64,000 nt of DNA. It comes from Cytophagales bacterium. GTDB lineage: Bacteria > Bacteroidota > Bacteroidia > Cytophagales > Cyclobacteriaceae. The translations under genes and the position numbers were made by a program. The notes beneath the pieces are model-generated. The model searched no databases, was not told the origin of the DNA, and saw only the letters and a list, made by a program, of their open reading frames with translations. The DNA lies in NCBI GenBank assembly GCA_033344775.1, contig JAWPMT010000005.1, forward strand, positions 1,223,501 to 1,287,500, read 5' to 3'. Below are positions 19,737 to 28,262 of the stretch, one piece after another; within the stretch, counting starts at the first letter, position 1, and each line of letters opens with the position of its first letter.

Positions 19737-21938
19737 TTGGGCGCATTTAAGTTCTTCCCTCAACTGGAGTCCATGGATTGCGGGCCTGCCTGTCTGCAAA
19801 TGATCACCGCGCACCATGGCAAGACTTACTCGCTGGAGTTCATACGCACCATAAGTGACCTGGGAAAGATGGGTACCAATTTTGAAACCCTGTCTTATGC
19901 GGCCAATCAGCTGGGAATGAGTACCACAGCCGTTCAGGTGCCATTCCAAAGCAATCAGTCGGATATCCCCGGACTTGCCGAAGCCCCATTGCCCTGTGTG
20001 GTCTATTGGAATCAAAAGCACTTTGTGGTAGTGCACAAGATCAAGGGCGATCACATCTACATTGCCGACCCGGCGGACGCTAAACGAAAACTGGACAAAG
20101 ACTTTTTCATTCAATGCTGGAACGGTGGTACCGACGAACAAAGCAAAGGATTTGTGCTGTTGTTCATGCCCAACGACGACTTTGGCAAACTGGAAGAGCC
20201 TGAGCGGGAATCTCGTTCCAGCCTGCAGTTTATCCTGAAGTATGTCAAGCCATACAAATGGCTAATGTTTCAGGTCCTCATTGGACTAGTGCTCGTCAGT
20301 CTGCTACAGCTGATCTACCCTTTTCTCACCCAGTCCATTGTAGACATTGGGATCTCCAATAAAGACCTCAACTTCATCTTTCTGATCCTCATTGGGCAAC
20401 TATCTATTTTTCTAGGCCGTACCACGATAGAAGTCATCCGCAGCTGGATCATGCTGCATATTGGAAGTCGACTCAACATATCCGTACTCACGGATTTTCT
20501 CGGCAAACTCATGCGGCTGCCCATCCGGTTCTTTGACGCGCGGCTTGTCGGTGATATTTTTCAACGGGTGAATGAAGTCTCCAGAATAGAGGCGTTCCTG
20601 ACTGGTCAATCCTTCAACGCCCTCTTCTCCATCTTAACGCTACTCATCTTTGGAGTGGTCCTGTACATCTACGATGCGCTGATCTTCTTTATTTTCTTTG
20701 GATCAGCGATCGTTTATGCGGTTTGGATCCTGCTGTTTTTGAAGCGGCGCAAAAAGATTGATTATCAGATGTTCAGTCAGTATTCCACGAAGCAAAGTAG
20801 CTTATTGGAAATCGTGCAGGGCATGCCGGAGATCAAGCTGCACAACAGTGAGGCGAAGAAGCAGAGCGAATGGGAGAACATCCAGATTGACATGTTCAAG
20901 ATACAAATGCGCTCCCTGGCCATCGATCAATGGCAACGAACAGGCGCCAGCGTCATCAATGAACTCAAAGACATCATCATTTCCATCATTGCGGCTAAAG
21001 CCGTGATCGACGGGAACATTACCCTGGGCATGATGCTGGCCATTCAATACATCATAGGTAACCTCAACGGACCATTGCTGAGTTTGGTGGAGTTTGTGAA
21101 ATCTACCCAGAATGCCACCATCAGCCTTGACCGATTTGTAGAAATATTCCGCAAAGACAATGAGGAACGAGCAGCCATGCTAGAGGACGTTGACCTTAAA
21201 GAAGGAGACATAGCGCTGGAAGACGTCACATTTTCTTATGAGTTGAGCGGAAATCCGGTATTGAAAAATATTCATGCCACCATCCCTCAAGGCAAGGTTA
21301 CGGCCATTGTAGGAGCAAGCGGAAGCGGCAAGACCACCCTGGTGAAGCTACTCCTCAAATTTTACGAACCTATCGGAGGTAAGGTATGTGTTGGAAATCA
21401 CCAGCTTGCAGACATCAAACATACCTATTGGAGACAGCATTGCGGTGCGGTACTACAAGACGGGCACATTTTTTCAGACACACTAGCCTACAATATTGGC
21501 CTTTCTGATGATGAAGTGGATCTACAGAGACTTCAGCTTGCTGCAGAAATTGCGAATATTGATGATTTTGCTCAAGGCCTGCCGATGAAGTTCGATACCA
21601 AGATCGGAGAAGAAGGGCAAGGGCTCAGCCAGGGACAAAAGCAGCGCGTGTTGATTGCCCGGGCCGTGTATAAAGATCCAGAAATCTTGTTTTTTGACGA
21701 AGCCACCAATGCCCTGGATGCCACGAACGAGCGTGGAATCATGGAAAAGCTGGAAAAGTTCTTTACTGGCCGAACCGTAATAATCGTTGCTCATCGACTA
21801 AGCACCGTCAAGAACGCCGACCAGATCCTGGTACTGGACCAGGGGATTATTGCTGAGCAAGGTAATCATGTCTCACTCGCGGAGAGAAAAGGCTTGTATT
21901 ACAACCTGGTGAAAAATCAATTGGAAATGGGTAATTGA
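19737..21938 (+). CDS. Peptidase-containing ABC exporter (C39 peptidase + TM + ATPase)
   Basis: A 733-residue PCAT-type exporter that would cut leaders at GG and pump the core out. The C39 domain (about 1-140) has Cys15 in MDCGPACLQM, His near residue 95 in KHFVVVHK and Asp in IADPAD. Six helices span about 170-440, and the ATPase (about 480-733) has Walker A GASGSGKTT, signature LSQGQKQR and Walker B EILFFDEATNALD. The only in-frame start after a stop is TTG 19737; an ATG at 19712 lies in another frame that ends after 12 codons, so either TTG is used or one base is wrong here. It is central to the RiPP locus. Confidence 0.93.
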   Translation: MGAFKFFPQLESMDCGPACLQMITAHHGKTYSLEFIRTISDLGKMGTNFETLSYAANQLGMSTTAVQVPFQSNQSDIPGLAEAPLPCVVYWNQKHFVVVHKIKGDHIYIADPADAKRKLDKDFFIQCWNGGTDEQSKGFVLLFMPNDDFGKLEEPERESRSSLQFILKYVKPYKWLMFQVLIGLVLVSLLQLIYPFLTQSIVDIGISNKDLNFIFLILIGQLSIFLGRTTIEVIRSWIMLHIGSRLNISVLTDFLGKLMRLPIRFFDARLVGDIFQRVNEVSRIEAFLTGQSFNALFSILTLLIFGVVLYIYDALIFFIFFGSAIVYAVWILLFLKRRKKIDYQMFSQYSTKQSSLLEIVQGMPEIKLHNSEAKKQSEWENIQIDMFKIQMRSLAIDQWQRTGASVINELKDIIISIIAAKAVIDGNITLGMMLAIQYIIGNLNGPLLSLVEFVKSTQNATISLDRFVEIFRKDNEERAAMLEDVDLKEGDIALEDVTFSYELSGNPVLKNIHATIPQGKVTAIVGASGSGKTTLVKLLLKFYEPIGGKVCVGNHQLADIKHTYWRQHCGAVLQDGHIFSDTLAYNIGLSDDEVDLQRLQLAAEIANIDDFAQGLPMKFDTKIGEEGQGLSQGQKQRVLIARAVYKDPEILFFDEATNALDATNERGIMEKLEKFFTGRTVIIVAHRLSTVKNADQILVLDQGIIAEQGNHVSLAERKGLYYNLVKNQLEMGN

Positions 21939-21944
21939 AGCAAG

Positions 21945-22433
21945 ATGGCAACAGAAGGAAACGATATCAAAGCAATCATACGGCGCCCTCCACATTGGAT
22001 GATCCGTTTTGGGACCATCATCATGACTTTGCTCATCGTTGGGTTCTTGCTGATCTCCACGAAAATATCAGTTCCCGACCAGATAGACATTCCGGTTGAG
22101 TTAGATGCACAGGCATTAGCCGATCAGCCTACATTTTTGGCAAGTGATTCCATCCCTGGTCATTTTTCGTTGCCTGTCAATTTATCAGCCACACCCCCTT
22201 CAACAGGTACTGTACACTTGTCTGATGGATTTGAAAGTTTCACTTATATTTCGACGATTCTTTCAGACAAAGACGGACAAGCTTTTGTTCAGGTACCTCG
22301 TACGTTCCAATCTAACCAAGGTCAATCTGTTTCCACGGATTGTCAAATTAAAATTACTCTGGAAATTCCTATGGAAGACATTACCCTCTATCAAAAACTC
22401 GTTGACGCTCTCTTCGGCTCTTTCAAAATATAA
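21945..22433 (+). CDS. Minimal HlyD-like membrane fusion protein
   Basis: A 162-residue protein six bases after the exporter. The N-terminus IIRRPPHWMIRFGTIIMTLLIV has the tryptophan-arginine patch and single helix that open HlyD adaptors of Bacteroidota. HlyD proteins are usually about 400-450 residues with a coiled coil and lipoyl domain; here the helix leads into about 110 residues that resemble only the C-terminal beta-barrel part (GQAFVQVPRTFQSNQGQSV). No frameshift or lost reading frame is seen, so this looks like a genuine short form. It could hold the exporter without reaching an outer-membrane channel. Confidence 0.65.
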   Translation: MATEGNDIKAIIRRPPHWMIRFGTIIMTLLIVGFLLISTKISVPDQIDIPVELDAQALADQPTFLASDSIPGHFSLPVNLSATPPSTGTVHLSDGFESFTYISTILSDKDGQAFVQVPRTFQSNQGQSVSTDCQIKITLEIPMEDITLYQKLVDALFGSFKI

Positions 22434-22439
22434 GCACCT

Positions 22440-23450
22440 ATGATTTTAATTATATCGGAACAGTTTGAGATCTCCACCTGTGAAGTGATGGAATGGGTGG
22501 ACCACCTGGGTGGAAAACCCGTAAGAATCAACGGCAGTCAGTTTTTTGAAGTAGGCTCTTTTGGACATGCCCTTTCCCTGAAAAATAACATAGGACAAAA
22601 TCTCAAAATCCATTTCAAGGGGAAAGACATCAATCTGGATGACATCACGTATGTCTGGTTTCGACGAGACGAACGTGCTCGCATCCCGGATTTCATGAAG
22701 GCTTTGAAAAGCAAAGCTCTCAGACAAAAAATGGGCACACACTTTAGCATGGAGATGCAGCGCGCCAAAGACTTTTTGACCCTGGCATTATTACAAAAAC
22801 CGCACTTAGGGGATCCGCTAAAAAAGAGTTTCGCCAAATTCCTTCCATTGCAAATCGCTCAAAGTCTGGGAATGGATATTCCTGCAACCATCCTCACCGA
22901 TGACAAGAAAGCACTCACGGATTTTAAGCAATCGCATCAAAAGATCATTACCAAAGCCATCAGCGATTCTGATTTCTTCGAACTGGAAGATGGCACCATG
23001 CTCTCCGGCTACACCAGTGAGTTGGATGACGACATGCTGAAAAACGCCAACCAACAATTTGGCACAACCCTGGCGCAGGAAATGCTGGAGAAAGAGGTGG
23101 AAATACGTTCCTTCTATCTATTTGGGAAATTTTACTCCATGGCCATTTTCTCACAGATCGATCAAAAAACATCGGTGGACTTTAGAAGGTACAACATTGA
23201 ACGACCGAACCGAAATGTCCCCTTTCAGCTACCCATCGATCTCGAAAGAAAAGCAGGTGAACTCATGCGAACCATGGGACTCACTACCGGATCACTCGAC
23301 TTTGTAAAAACTACCGATGGTCGATTTGTATTTCTGGAGATCAATCCGGTGGGTCAATTTGGAATGACCTCCAAACCCTGCAATTATTACCTCGAAAAAA
23401 CCATTGCCAGTTACCTGGTAAGTCAAGAATCGCCTAAACAAGCCATATAA
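22440..23450 (+). CDS. ATP-grasp peptide maturase (grasp-with-spasm)
   Basis: A 336-residue ATP-grasp ligase. The N-terminal third contains TYVWFRRDERAR, typical of graspetide ligases; the ATP-grasp core follows with the Lys of KIITKAISD, the acidic EVEIRSFYLFG strand and the metal-binding FVFLEINPVGQFG near residue 300. Known relatives (microviridin and plesiocin ligases) couple Asp/Glu side chains to Ser, Thr or Lys of a peptide core using ATP. The neighbouring acidic precursor is the obvious substrate. It starts six bases after the HlyD-like gene. Confidence 0.9.
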   Translation: MILIISEQFEISTCEVMEWVDHLGGKPVRINGSQFFEVGSFGHALSLKNNIGQNLKIHFKGKDINLDDITYVWFRRDERARIPDFMKALKSKALRQKMGTHFSMEMQRAKDFLTLALLQKPHLGDPLKKSFAKFLPLQIAQSLGMDIPATILTDDKKALTDFKQSHQKIITKAISDSDFFELEDGTMLSGYTSELDDDMLKNANQQFGTTLAQEMLEKEVEIRSFYLFGKFYSMAIFSQIDQKTSVDFRRYNIERPNRNVPFQLPIDLERKAGELMRTMGLTTGSLDFVKTTDGRFVFLEINPVGQFGMTSKPCNYYLEKTIASYLVSQESPKQAI

Positions 23451-23451
23451 G

Positions 23452-23700
23452 ATGTCACAAGAAGCAAACAAAGACCGACCTTTTGATCAGTACATTGAAG
23501 GAGAAAAAGCCACCAACAGCTTTCCGTTTTTCTACCGCTATTTCGAGCCTTACCTCGACAATATCTCCCTCGATGTGGAAGATGTCAACCTGGTGCACAG
23601 TAATTTTCATCAAAGTGAAGCGCATGCCATTGGCTTTTTTCATAAAAAGGCCAGCCTCGTCCATCTCAAACCTTCAGACCTGATCTACAAGCTACAATGA
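23452..23700 (+). CDS. Small uncharacterised protein between the two maturases
   Basis: An 82-residue protein that begins one base after the ATP-grasp stop and overlaps the SPASM gene by four bases (ATGA). Such tight packing shows it is a real gene of the operon. It is aromatic- and histidine-rich (NSFPFFYRYFEPYL; HSNFHQSEAHAIGFFHKK), with no signal peptide, GG motif or cysteine. It might be a peptide-recognition or adaptor subunit for one of the maturases; I do not recognise the family. Confidence 0.75.
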   Translation: MSQEANKDRPFDQYIEGEKATNSFPFFYRYFEPYLDNISLDVEDVNLVHSNFHQSEAHAIGFFHKKASLVHLKPSDLIYKLQ

Positions 23701-24734
23701 ACAAGAAGCCTTACTTCATGCTGTTTGCCTGCTGTCCCGTGATCAAAGGACATACCCGCAGCCTCATTTATGACCTGCAGCGCAACAAGTTCAAATACAT
23801 CCCTAACATGCTCTATGATATCCTGAAGATGTGCAACAGTCAGCCAGTGGAGCAAGTCATGAGCATGTACGATCATGAGGAGGATGAGGGCATCATGACC
23901 TACCTGGAAGCGCTGGTAGAGGAAGAGCTGGGGTTTTTCACGGATTCACCTCACCAATTCCCGCCACTTCCATTGGATTATGAATATCCTGGTGTCATCT
24001 CCACGACCATCATCGAATATGATGATCATTCGTCTTACGACCTGTTCGATCTGTTAACAGAGTTGGAACAGCTGCGATGTAAAGTGGTCCAGATCCGGTA
24101 TTTCGGCGCTTCCTGGGAACGATTACAAGCACTCGCAAAAAGGTTGAAAAGCTCCTATCTCTACATTGCCGATGTAATGCTGCCCTATGAATCACATATG
24201 ACACTGGATAGCCTTGCGAAATTACTGATCAGTGAACACCGAATCAGTCCGTTGATGATTTACGATTGTCCGGAAAGCCTGGTAGCAGGCATGGAACAGC
24301 AGACCAATTTCGTGAAATCTCGTCTTGTGGCCACACGTCAGTCGTTTGAGCCGGCGAAGGTTCCTGAGTTCATCAATGAGTATCAATTCACCGTCAATAC
24401 GGAGTTTTATACTGAAGCTCATCATTTCAATACGGGGCTTAACACGAAAGTTTGCGTCGATGCTCAAGGCCAAATCAAAAATCATATTGATCATCAGCAG
24501 GTATTTGGGCAAGTGGGAAAAGATGACCTGGCTGCTGTAGTTCAAGGTTCTGATTTTAGGAAGATGTGGCACATTACCAATGACCAAATTCAAGTCTGCA
24601 AGGATTGTGAGTACCGCTACATGTGCCTGGATAATACTGAAATAGTCATGGACGAAGATGGTTACCGAAAAGTGAAGGAATGCGTTTATCAGGTCTATGA
24701 GGGCGTGTGGGGAGACCAACCGGAATTAGTCTAG
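23697..24734 (+). CDS. SPASM-domain peptide maturase lacking the radical-SAM motif
   Basis: A 345-residue protein whose C-terminus carries SPASM-type cysteines (CKDCEYRYMC and the following ECVY), which in relatives bind an auxiliary iron-sulfur cluster. The region before it has the length and strand pattern of a radical-SAM barrel, but the CxxxCxxC cluster motif is absent: the N-terminal cysteines are only the pair in LFACCPVIKG. This agrees with the known grasp-with-spasm class, where an ATP-grasp ligase is paired with a SPASM protein. It may act as a substrate-binding partner or use another chemistry. Confidence 0.87.
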   Translation: MNKKPYFMLFACCPVIKGHTRSLIYDLQRNKFKYIPNMLYDILKMCNSQPVEQVMSMYDHEEDEGIMTYLEALVEEELGFFTDSPHQFPPLPLDYEYPGVISTTIIEYDDHSSYDLFDLLTELEQLRCKVVQIRYFGASWERLQALAKRLKSSYLYIADVMLPYESHMTLDSLAKLLISEHRISPLMIYDCPESLVAGMEQQTNFVKSRLVATRQSFEPAKVPEFINEYQFTVNTEFYTEAHHFNTGLNTKVCVDAQGQIKNHIDHQQVFGQVGKDDLAAVVQGSDFRKMWHITNDQIQVCKDCEYRYMCLDNTEIVMDEDGYRKVKECVYQVYEGVWGDQPELV

Positions 24735-24821
24735 TTGCGAACAGCAAGGTTCGACAAAGCTTTTGATAAATACTATATTGCCATGATTAAGCCAATGAGT
24801 TGAAGGAATTCGTATAGTGCT

Positions 24822-25400
24822 ATGGCAAATAAAAACGCAAAAAAGAAACAGCCCTGGATTGACATAGGTTATCAGTCATTTGCCTACGAAGGACCCCATG
24901 GATTGAAAGTAGAAAGACTGGCCGATGGTGTAGAAAAGAACAAATCCTCTTTCTACCACTACTTTGCTGATCTGGAAGTTTTCACGAACCATTTGTTGCG
25001 GTATCATTTGGCGCAAGCTGAAGTAATTGCCATCAAAGAAAGTGCTTGCGAGACCATAGATGATTTTATCGATGTGCTCGTAACTCACAAGATTGATTTA
25101 CTGTTCAATCGACAACTTCGAGTCCATCGAGAGAACCCGGATTTTGAATCGGTGTTTTGTAAGACCAATGAAATCACAGGTCAGGCCATCGCTCTGGTTT
25201 GGCCCAAACTGATCGGACTAGCCAATCATCACCAGCTGGCGGAAATGATGCTCAAGCACAGTATCGAGAATTTTTACCTACAAATTACAGACGAAACGCT
25301 GAATCGACCCTGGTTGCGACAATATTTCGATGACCTCCTTTTGTTGGTAAATGAATTCATGAAAACGGGAAATGTACCTGCGATAGATCGTACTAGTTGA
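24822..25400 (+). CDS. TetR/AcrR-like transcriptional regulator
   Basis: A 192-residue protein with a TetR-type N-terminal helix-turn-helix (about residues 8-55): WIDIGYQSFAYEGPHGLKVERLADGV followed by NKSSFYHYFADLEVF. The helical C-terminal two thirds would bind a ligand or dimerise. It lies 87 bases downstream of the SPASM gene on the same strand, so it may regulate the RiPP operon, but no operator could be identified. Confidence 0.82.
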   Translation: MANKNAKKKQPWIDIGYQSFAYEGPHGLKVERLADGVEKNKSSFYHYFADLEVFTNHLLRYHLAQAEVIAIKESACETIDDFIDVLVTHKIDLLFNRQLRVHRENPDFESVFCKTNEITGQAIALVWPKLIGLANHHQLAEMMLKHSIENFYLQITDETLNRPWLRQYFDDLLLLVNEFMKTGNVPAIDRTS

Positions 25401-25407
25401 CCCTCAA

Positions 25408-25424
25408 ACTCGGCAAAGCCGAGT
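25408..25424 (+). terminator. Hairpin after the TetR-like gene
   Basis: A perfect 7-bp stem ACTCGGC/GCCGAGT with a three-base loop lies eight bases after the stop codon and is followed by AT-rich sequence without a continuous U-run. It is a plausible end point for the RiPP operon transcript. Confidence 0.5.
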
Positions 25425-25468
25425 AAATATTTAGTCGTTATCAGTATAAAAGCGCTTGAAACGAGATA

Positions 25469-25513
25469 CCGGTCTTTTTTGATCTTTAAAAAAGATCAGA
25501 TCAAAAAAACCGG
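25469..25513. repeat. Long imperfect palindrome in the 25.4-25.7 kb gap
   Basis: CCGGTCTTTTTTGATCT pairs with AGATCAAAAAAACCGG with one bulged base; an internal GATCTTT/AAAGATC offers a competing fold, and AAGCGC (25450-25455) with GCGCTT (25520-25525) extends the structure. It may work as a bidirectional terminator. Confidence 0.55.
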
Positions 25514-25678
25514 CATGACGCGCTTATTTTAGTCTGTCATTTCTGTTTATTTTTTTAGTAAAAAAATACCACCTCAGAGTGGTCTTAAATCAAAAGCATT
25601 ATTTCTTCTCTTAAACGGTACCGTCTAAAAGTTTTCCGCTCTGCCTCGTAGCATTGTATCAGAAAAATTTGAACTACA

Positions 25679-26122
25679 ATGAACACAAACTCTGCACTTT
25701 CCGAATCCCAAAAATTTCATCAATTCTGGCTGAAGATCACAGCCATCGTCGTAGGATCATTTGGCCCGATATTCTTCCTTGGCACCATGGAAGCTACTTT
25801 GGAACCAGCAAGATTGACCTTAGATATCCTTAGTTGGCCACTTGATGGTGCAACCACTTATGATTCTCCTGATACCCGATTTCTTTCCGCGCTTTCAGGT
25901 GGATTCCTCCTGGGTTGGGGAGCAATGATTTGGTGCTTATCCATATGGGTGTATGAAAAGGCACCTGAAGAAGTTCGAAAGACTGTTCTCATTGGCACAC
26001 TCTGCTGGTTCGTTCTGGATACTTCAGGATCTATTGCGTCAGGTAATGCCTCAAATGCCTTTTTTAATACACTGATACTCTTATTGGCCATTGGTCCATT
26101 GTGGAAACCTGCCAAAAACTAA
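25679..26122 (+). CDS. Small integral membrane protein of unknown function
   Basis: A 147-residue protein with four predicted membrane segments at about residues 20-38, 73-93, 100-118 and 125-143. There is no enzyme motif. Similar small proteins often stand next to VOC-family genes in Bacteroidota. It is followed 35 bases later by a VOC protein on the same strand. Confidence 0.7.
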   Translation: MNTNSALSESQKFHQFWLKITAIVVGSFGPIFFLGTMEATLEPARLTLDILSWPLDGATTYDSPDTRFLSALSGGFLLGWGAMIWCLSIWVYEKAPEEVRKTVLIGTLCWFVLDTSGSIASGNASNAFFNTLILLLAIGPLWKPAKN

Positions 26123-26157
26123 ATGGAATACTTCCTGAAAAGGGTTAGCTTGTAGGA

Positions 26158-26640
26158 ATGAAAAGAACATCCTTCCTGCTTGTATGGGCGCTATTTTTTG
26201 GCTGCTGGAATAAGTCCTTTGCCCAACCTTCCTCGCCGCCAGACCTCACAGCTTACTTCAGCGCCATATTGGTGGAGGACATCCAGGTGTCTAAACAGTG
26301 GTACACTGAAATACTTGGATTTGATGTCGTGTTGGAATCACAAATTGCTAAGGGTTTCACAATCCTTAATCTGAAAAGAGGAAATAGTGCCTTGGAGCTG
26401 ATCCAACTTCCAGGTGCATTGTCTCCGGCTGAAGCCATTGAAAGTTACCATTCAAAAACGCGGATCAAAGGCTTTTTCAAAGTGGGTTTTAAAGTAAATG
26501 ACCTGGAGGCATGGGTCGAATTCCTACAGAAGAATGAAGTTCAATTCAATGGTGGTGTGGTCGAAGATCCGGTATCTGGGAATCCAATGGTGATCATTCT
26601 TGATCCTGACGGGAACAGGATCCAATTATTTGAAGAATGA
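26158..26640 (+). CDS. Exported VOC (glyoxalase-like) protein
   Basis: A 160-residue single-VOC-domain protein with a signal peptide (cleavage near KSFAQPSS). The domain runs from AILVEDIQVSKQWYTEILGF to IILDPDGNRIQLFEE, with the usual metal-ligand positions His/Gln and Glu partly kept (Glu in the last strand). Function could be lyase, dioxygenase-like or binding. Its stop codon abuts the stop of the convergent GNAT gene with no spacer. Confidence 0.85.
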   Translation: MKRTSFLLVWALFFGCWNKSFAQPSSPPDLTAYFSAILVEDIQVSKQWYTEILGFDVVLESQIAKGFTILNLKRGNSALELIQLPGALSPAEAIESYHSKTRIKGFFKVGFKVNDLEAWVEFLQKNEVQFNGGVVEDPVSGNPMVIILDPDGNRIQLFEE

Positions 26641-26651
26641 TCAATTGATCA
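26638..26651. repeat. 14-bp perfect palindrome spanning two convergent stop codons
   Basis: TGATCAATTGATCA covers both stop codons of the convergent VOC and GNAT genes. It is too short and too AT-rich to be a strong terminator. Confidence 0.5.
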
Positions 26652-27156
26652 ATGGCTTGACCATGTCCCAATTATCGAGTCCATCGTAATGGAATTCTCC
26701 GAGCTTGAAAAAGCCATTTTTCTCGTAATAGCGAATCGCCCGTTGATTCCTGGCTTGTACTCCACCCCAAAGCACAAGATGTGTTGCTGCTTGAGGTTGC
26801 AGGTAATTTTCGATATATGCCAACATGATACTTCCGATCCCCTTGGACTGATGTGCATCACTTATCGAAGGAGCGTATAAAAAGTGATTCGTTGAATCCA
26901 TAATGATGTCATAATTCGGATATCGGTATAGCTCTCCTTCCGAATAGCCTTGCTTGATGACGGTATAGCCTATGATGGATGTTTGCTCTGTTACGACAAA
27001 GGCCTTGAAACTTTCATAGCTTCCATCACATAAGGCCCGAAGGGTCGGCTCATCAAAAGGGTGAGGACCGTAGAAACTCCGCGTCTTTTCTGACAGGCTA
27101 TCAAAATATTGGATCAATTGGGGCAGGTCGTTTCTATGGATGGGCTGGCAATTCAA
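26641..27156 (-). CDS. GNAT-family N-acetyltransferase
   Basis: A 171-residue acetyltransferase starting at TTG 27156, the only start after an in-frame stop. The acetyl-CoA-binding core is seen in ISDAHQSKGIGSIMLAYIENYL (motif A, Q/RxxGxG/A) and in NQRAIRYYEKNGFFKLGE (motif B). The N-terminal part resembles members of the RimI-like group acting on small molecules. Substrate unknown. Confidence 0.87.
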   Translation of the reverse strand: MNCQPIHRNDLPQLIQYFDSLSEKTRSFYGPHPFDEPTLRALCDGSYESFKAFVVTEQTSIIGYTVIKQGYSEGELYRYPNYDIIMDSTNHFLYAPSISDAHQSKGIGSIMLAYIENYLQPQAATHLVLWGGVQARNQRAIRYYEKNGFFKLGEFHYDGLDNWDMVKPLIN

Positions 27157-27248
27157 AGGGCGTTTCGTTTTTTGTTCAAGTTAATCAATCTCGGCTAAGC
27201 CCAGAAAATAGCATGTCGCTTGGTAGGACTCAAGCGACTGCAAAAGAA

Positions 27249-28115
27249 TCATTGCTTAAACGTTCTCCTTTCATGTTGTTTCAGATAAGTCAGAGGTGAT
27301 ACTCCTTTGTACTTTCGGAATTGTCGATTGAAAAAAGAGGGGTCATTGAATCCTGATTCGTACATCACCTCCCCTACTTTTTTGTCTTCCAGGTGAATGG
27401 ATTCCGCCGCTTTATTGATTCGATACTCATTAACGAACTGTATGAAGGTTTTTTGCGTCATCTTCTTGAAGAAACGACAAAACGAATTTTCAGTAAGGCC
27501 TAATTGATCAGCGATGGCAGCTACTTTTATTTCTTGCCTATAATTCGTGGCTACATAGTCATAAGTCTGATTGATGCGATCATATCCCTGATCTCGCTCT
27601 TTATAAATGCCCTGAATATTGAGTGATGCAAATTCCTCGCTTTCTGAAAGCATGACCAGCACTTCCAAAAACTTACACAGCTGTAATGATTCTGGTAACT
27701 CACACAAATTGAGCAGTAAGTCAGTCACCTTGTTTTTGGTTTCCGGACCGAAGATCAATCCTTCATGACTCTTCAAACACAGTTGCCGAAGTTTTTCAAA
27801 CTCCGGAAATGAGGCCAAATGCCTTTGCGGAAAATCATTTCGGAATTGCACAACTACCTCCAGACTATCCTCTTGATCAGGGTTATGGAATGGCATATGC
27901 GGGATATTTGGTCCCAAAAAGATCAATAGCCCATCATCATAGGCAGAAAAGTGACTACCCGCATAGACGGTACCGGATCCTTTAGAAATCATGACCAGTT
28001 CATATTCAGGATGGATGTGCCATCCGGGACTGGGACAGCCTTTTTGGTCTTCGTACTTTCGTGCCTTGAAAGATTGTCCTGCAGGGTTTTCAATGTCTTC
28101 TAAAATGGCTTCCAT
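27249..28115 (-). CDS. AraC-family transcriptional regulator with cupin sensor
   Basis: A 288-residue regulator. The N-terminal cupin-like domain (about 20-110) has HIHPEYELVMISKGSGTVYAG and FLGPNIPHMPFHN. The C-terminal AraC domain (about 185-285) has two helix-turn-helix units, GLTENSFCRFFKKMTQKTF and SGFNDPSFFNRQFRKYKGVSP. It is divergent from the MFS transporter at 28263, with about 150 bases between, so it probably controls that transporter in response to a small sugar-like ligand. Confidence 0.93.
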   Translation of the reverse strand: MEAILEDIENPAGQSFKARKYEDQKGCPSPGWHIHPEYELVMISKGSGTVYAGSHFSAYDDGLLIFLGPNIPHMPFHNPDQEDSLEVVVQFRNDFPQRHLASFPEFEKLRQLCLKSHEGLIFGPETKNKVTDLLLNLCELPESLQLCKFLEVLVMLSESEEFASLNIQGIYKERDQGYDRINQTYDYVATNYRQEIKVAAIADQLGLTENSFCRFFKKMTQKTFIQFVNEYRINKAAESIHLEDKKVGEVMYESGFNDPSFFNRQFRKYKGVSPLTYLKQHERRTFKQ

Positions 28116-28262
28116 TAGGATGAAATTACCACCAAAAATAAGAAAACCTCAAATGAAAGAATAAAATAACCAATACCCTGAATAGATCAACCAAATTGAT
28201 ATGCCTGACACACTTTTCCTTTGCTTTCACAATTATTCATCCAGATTTAAAGCACTTTCCAA

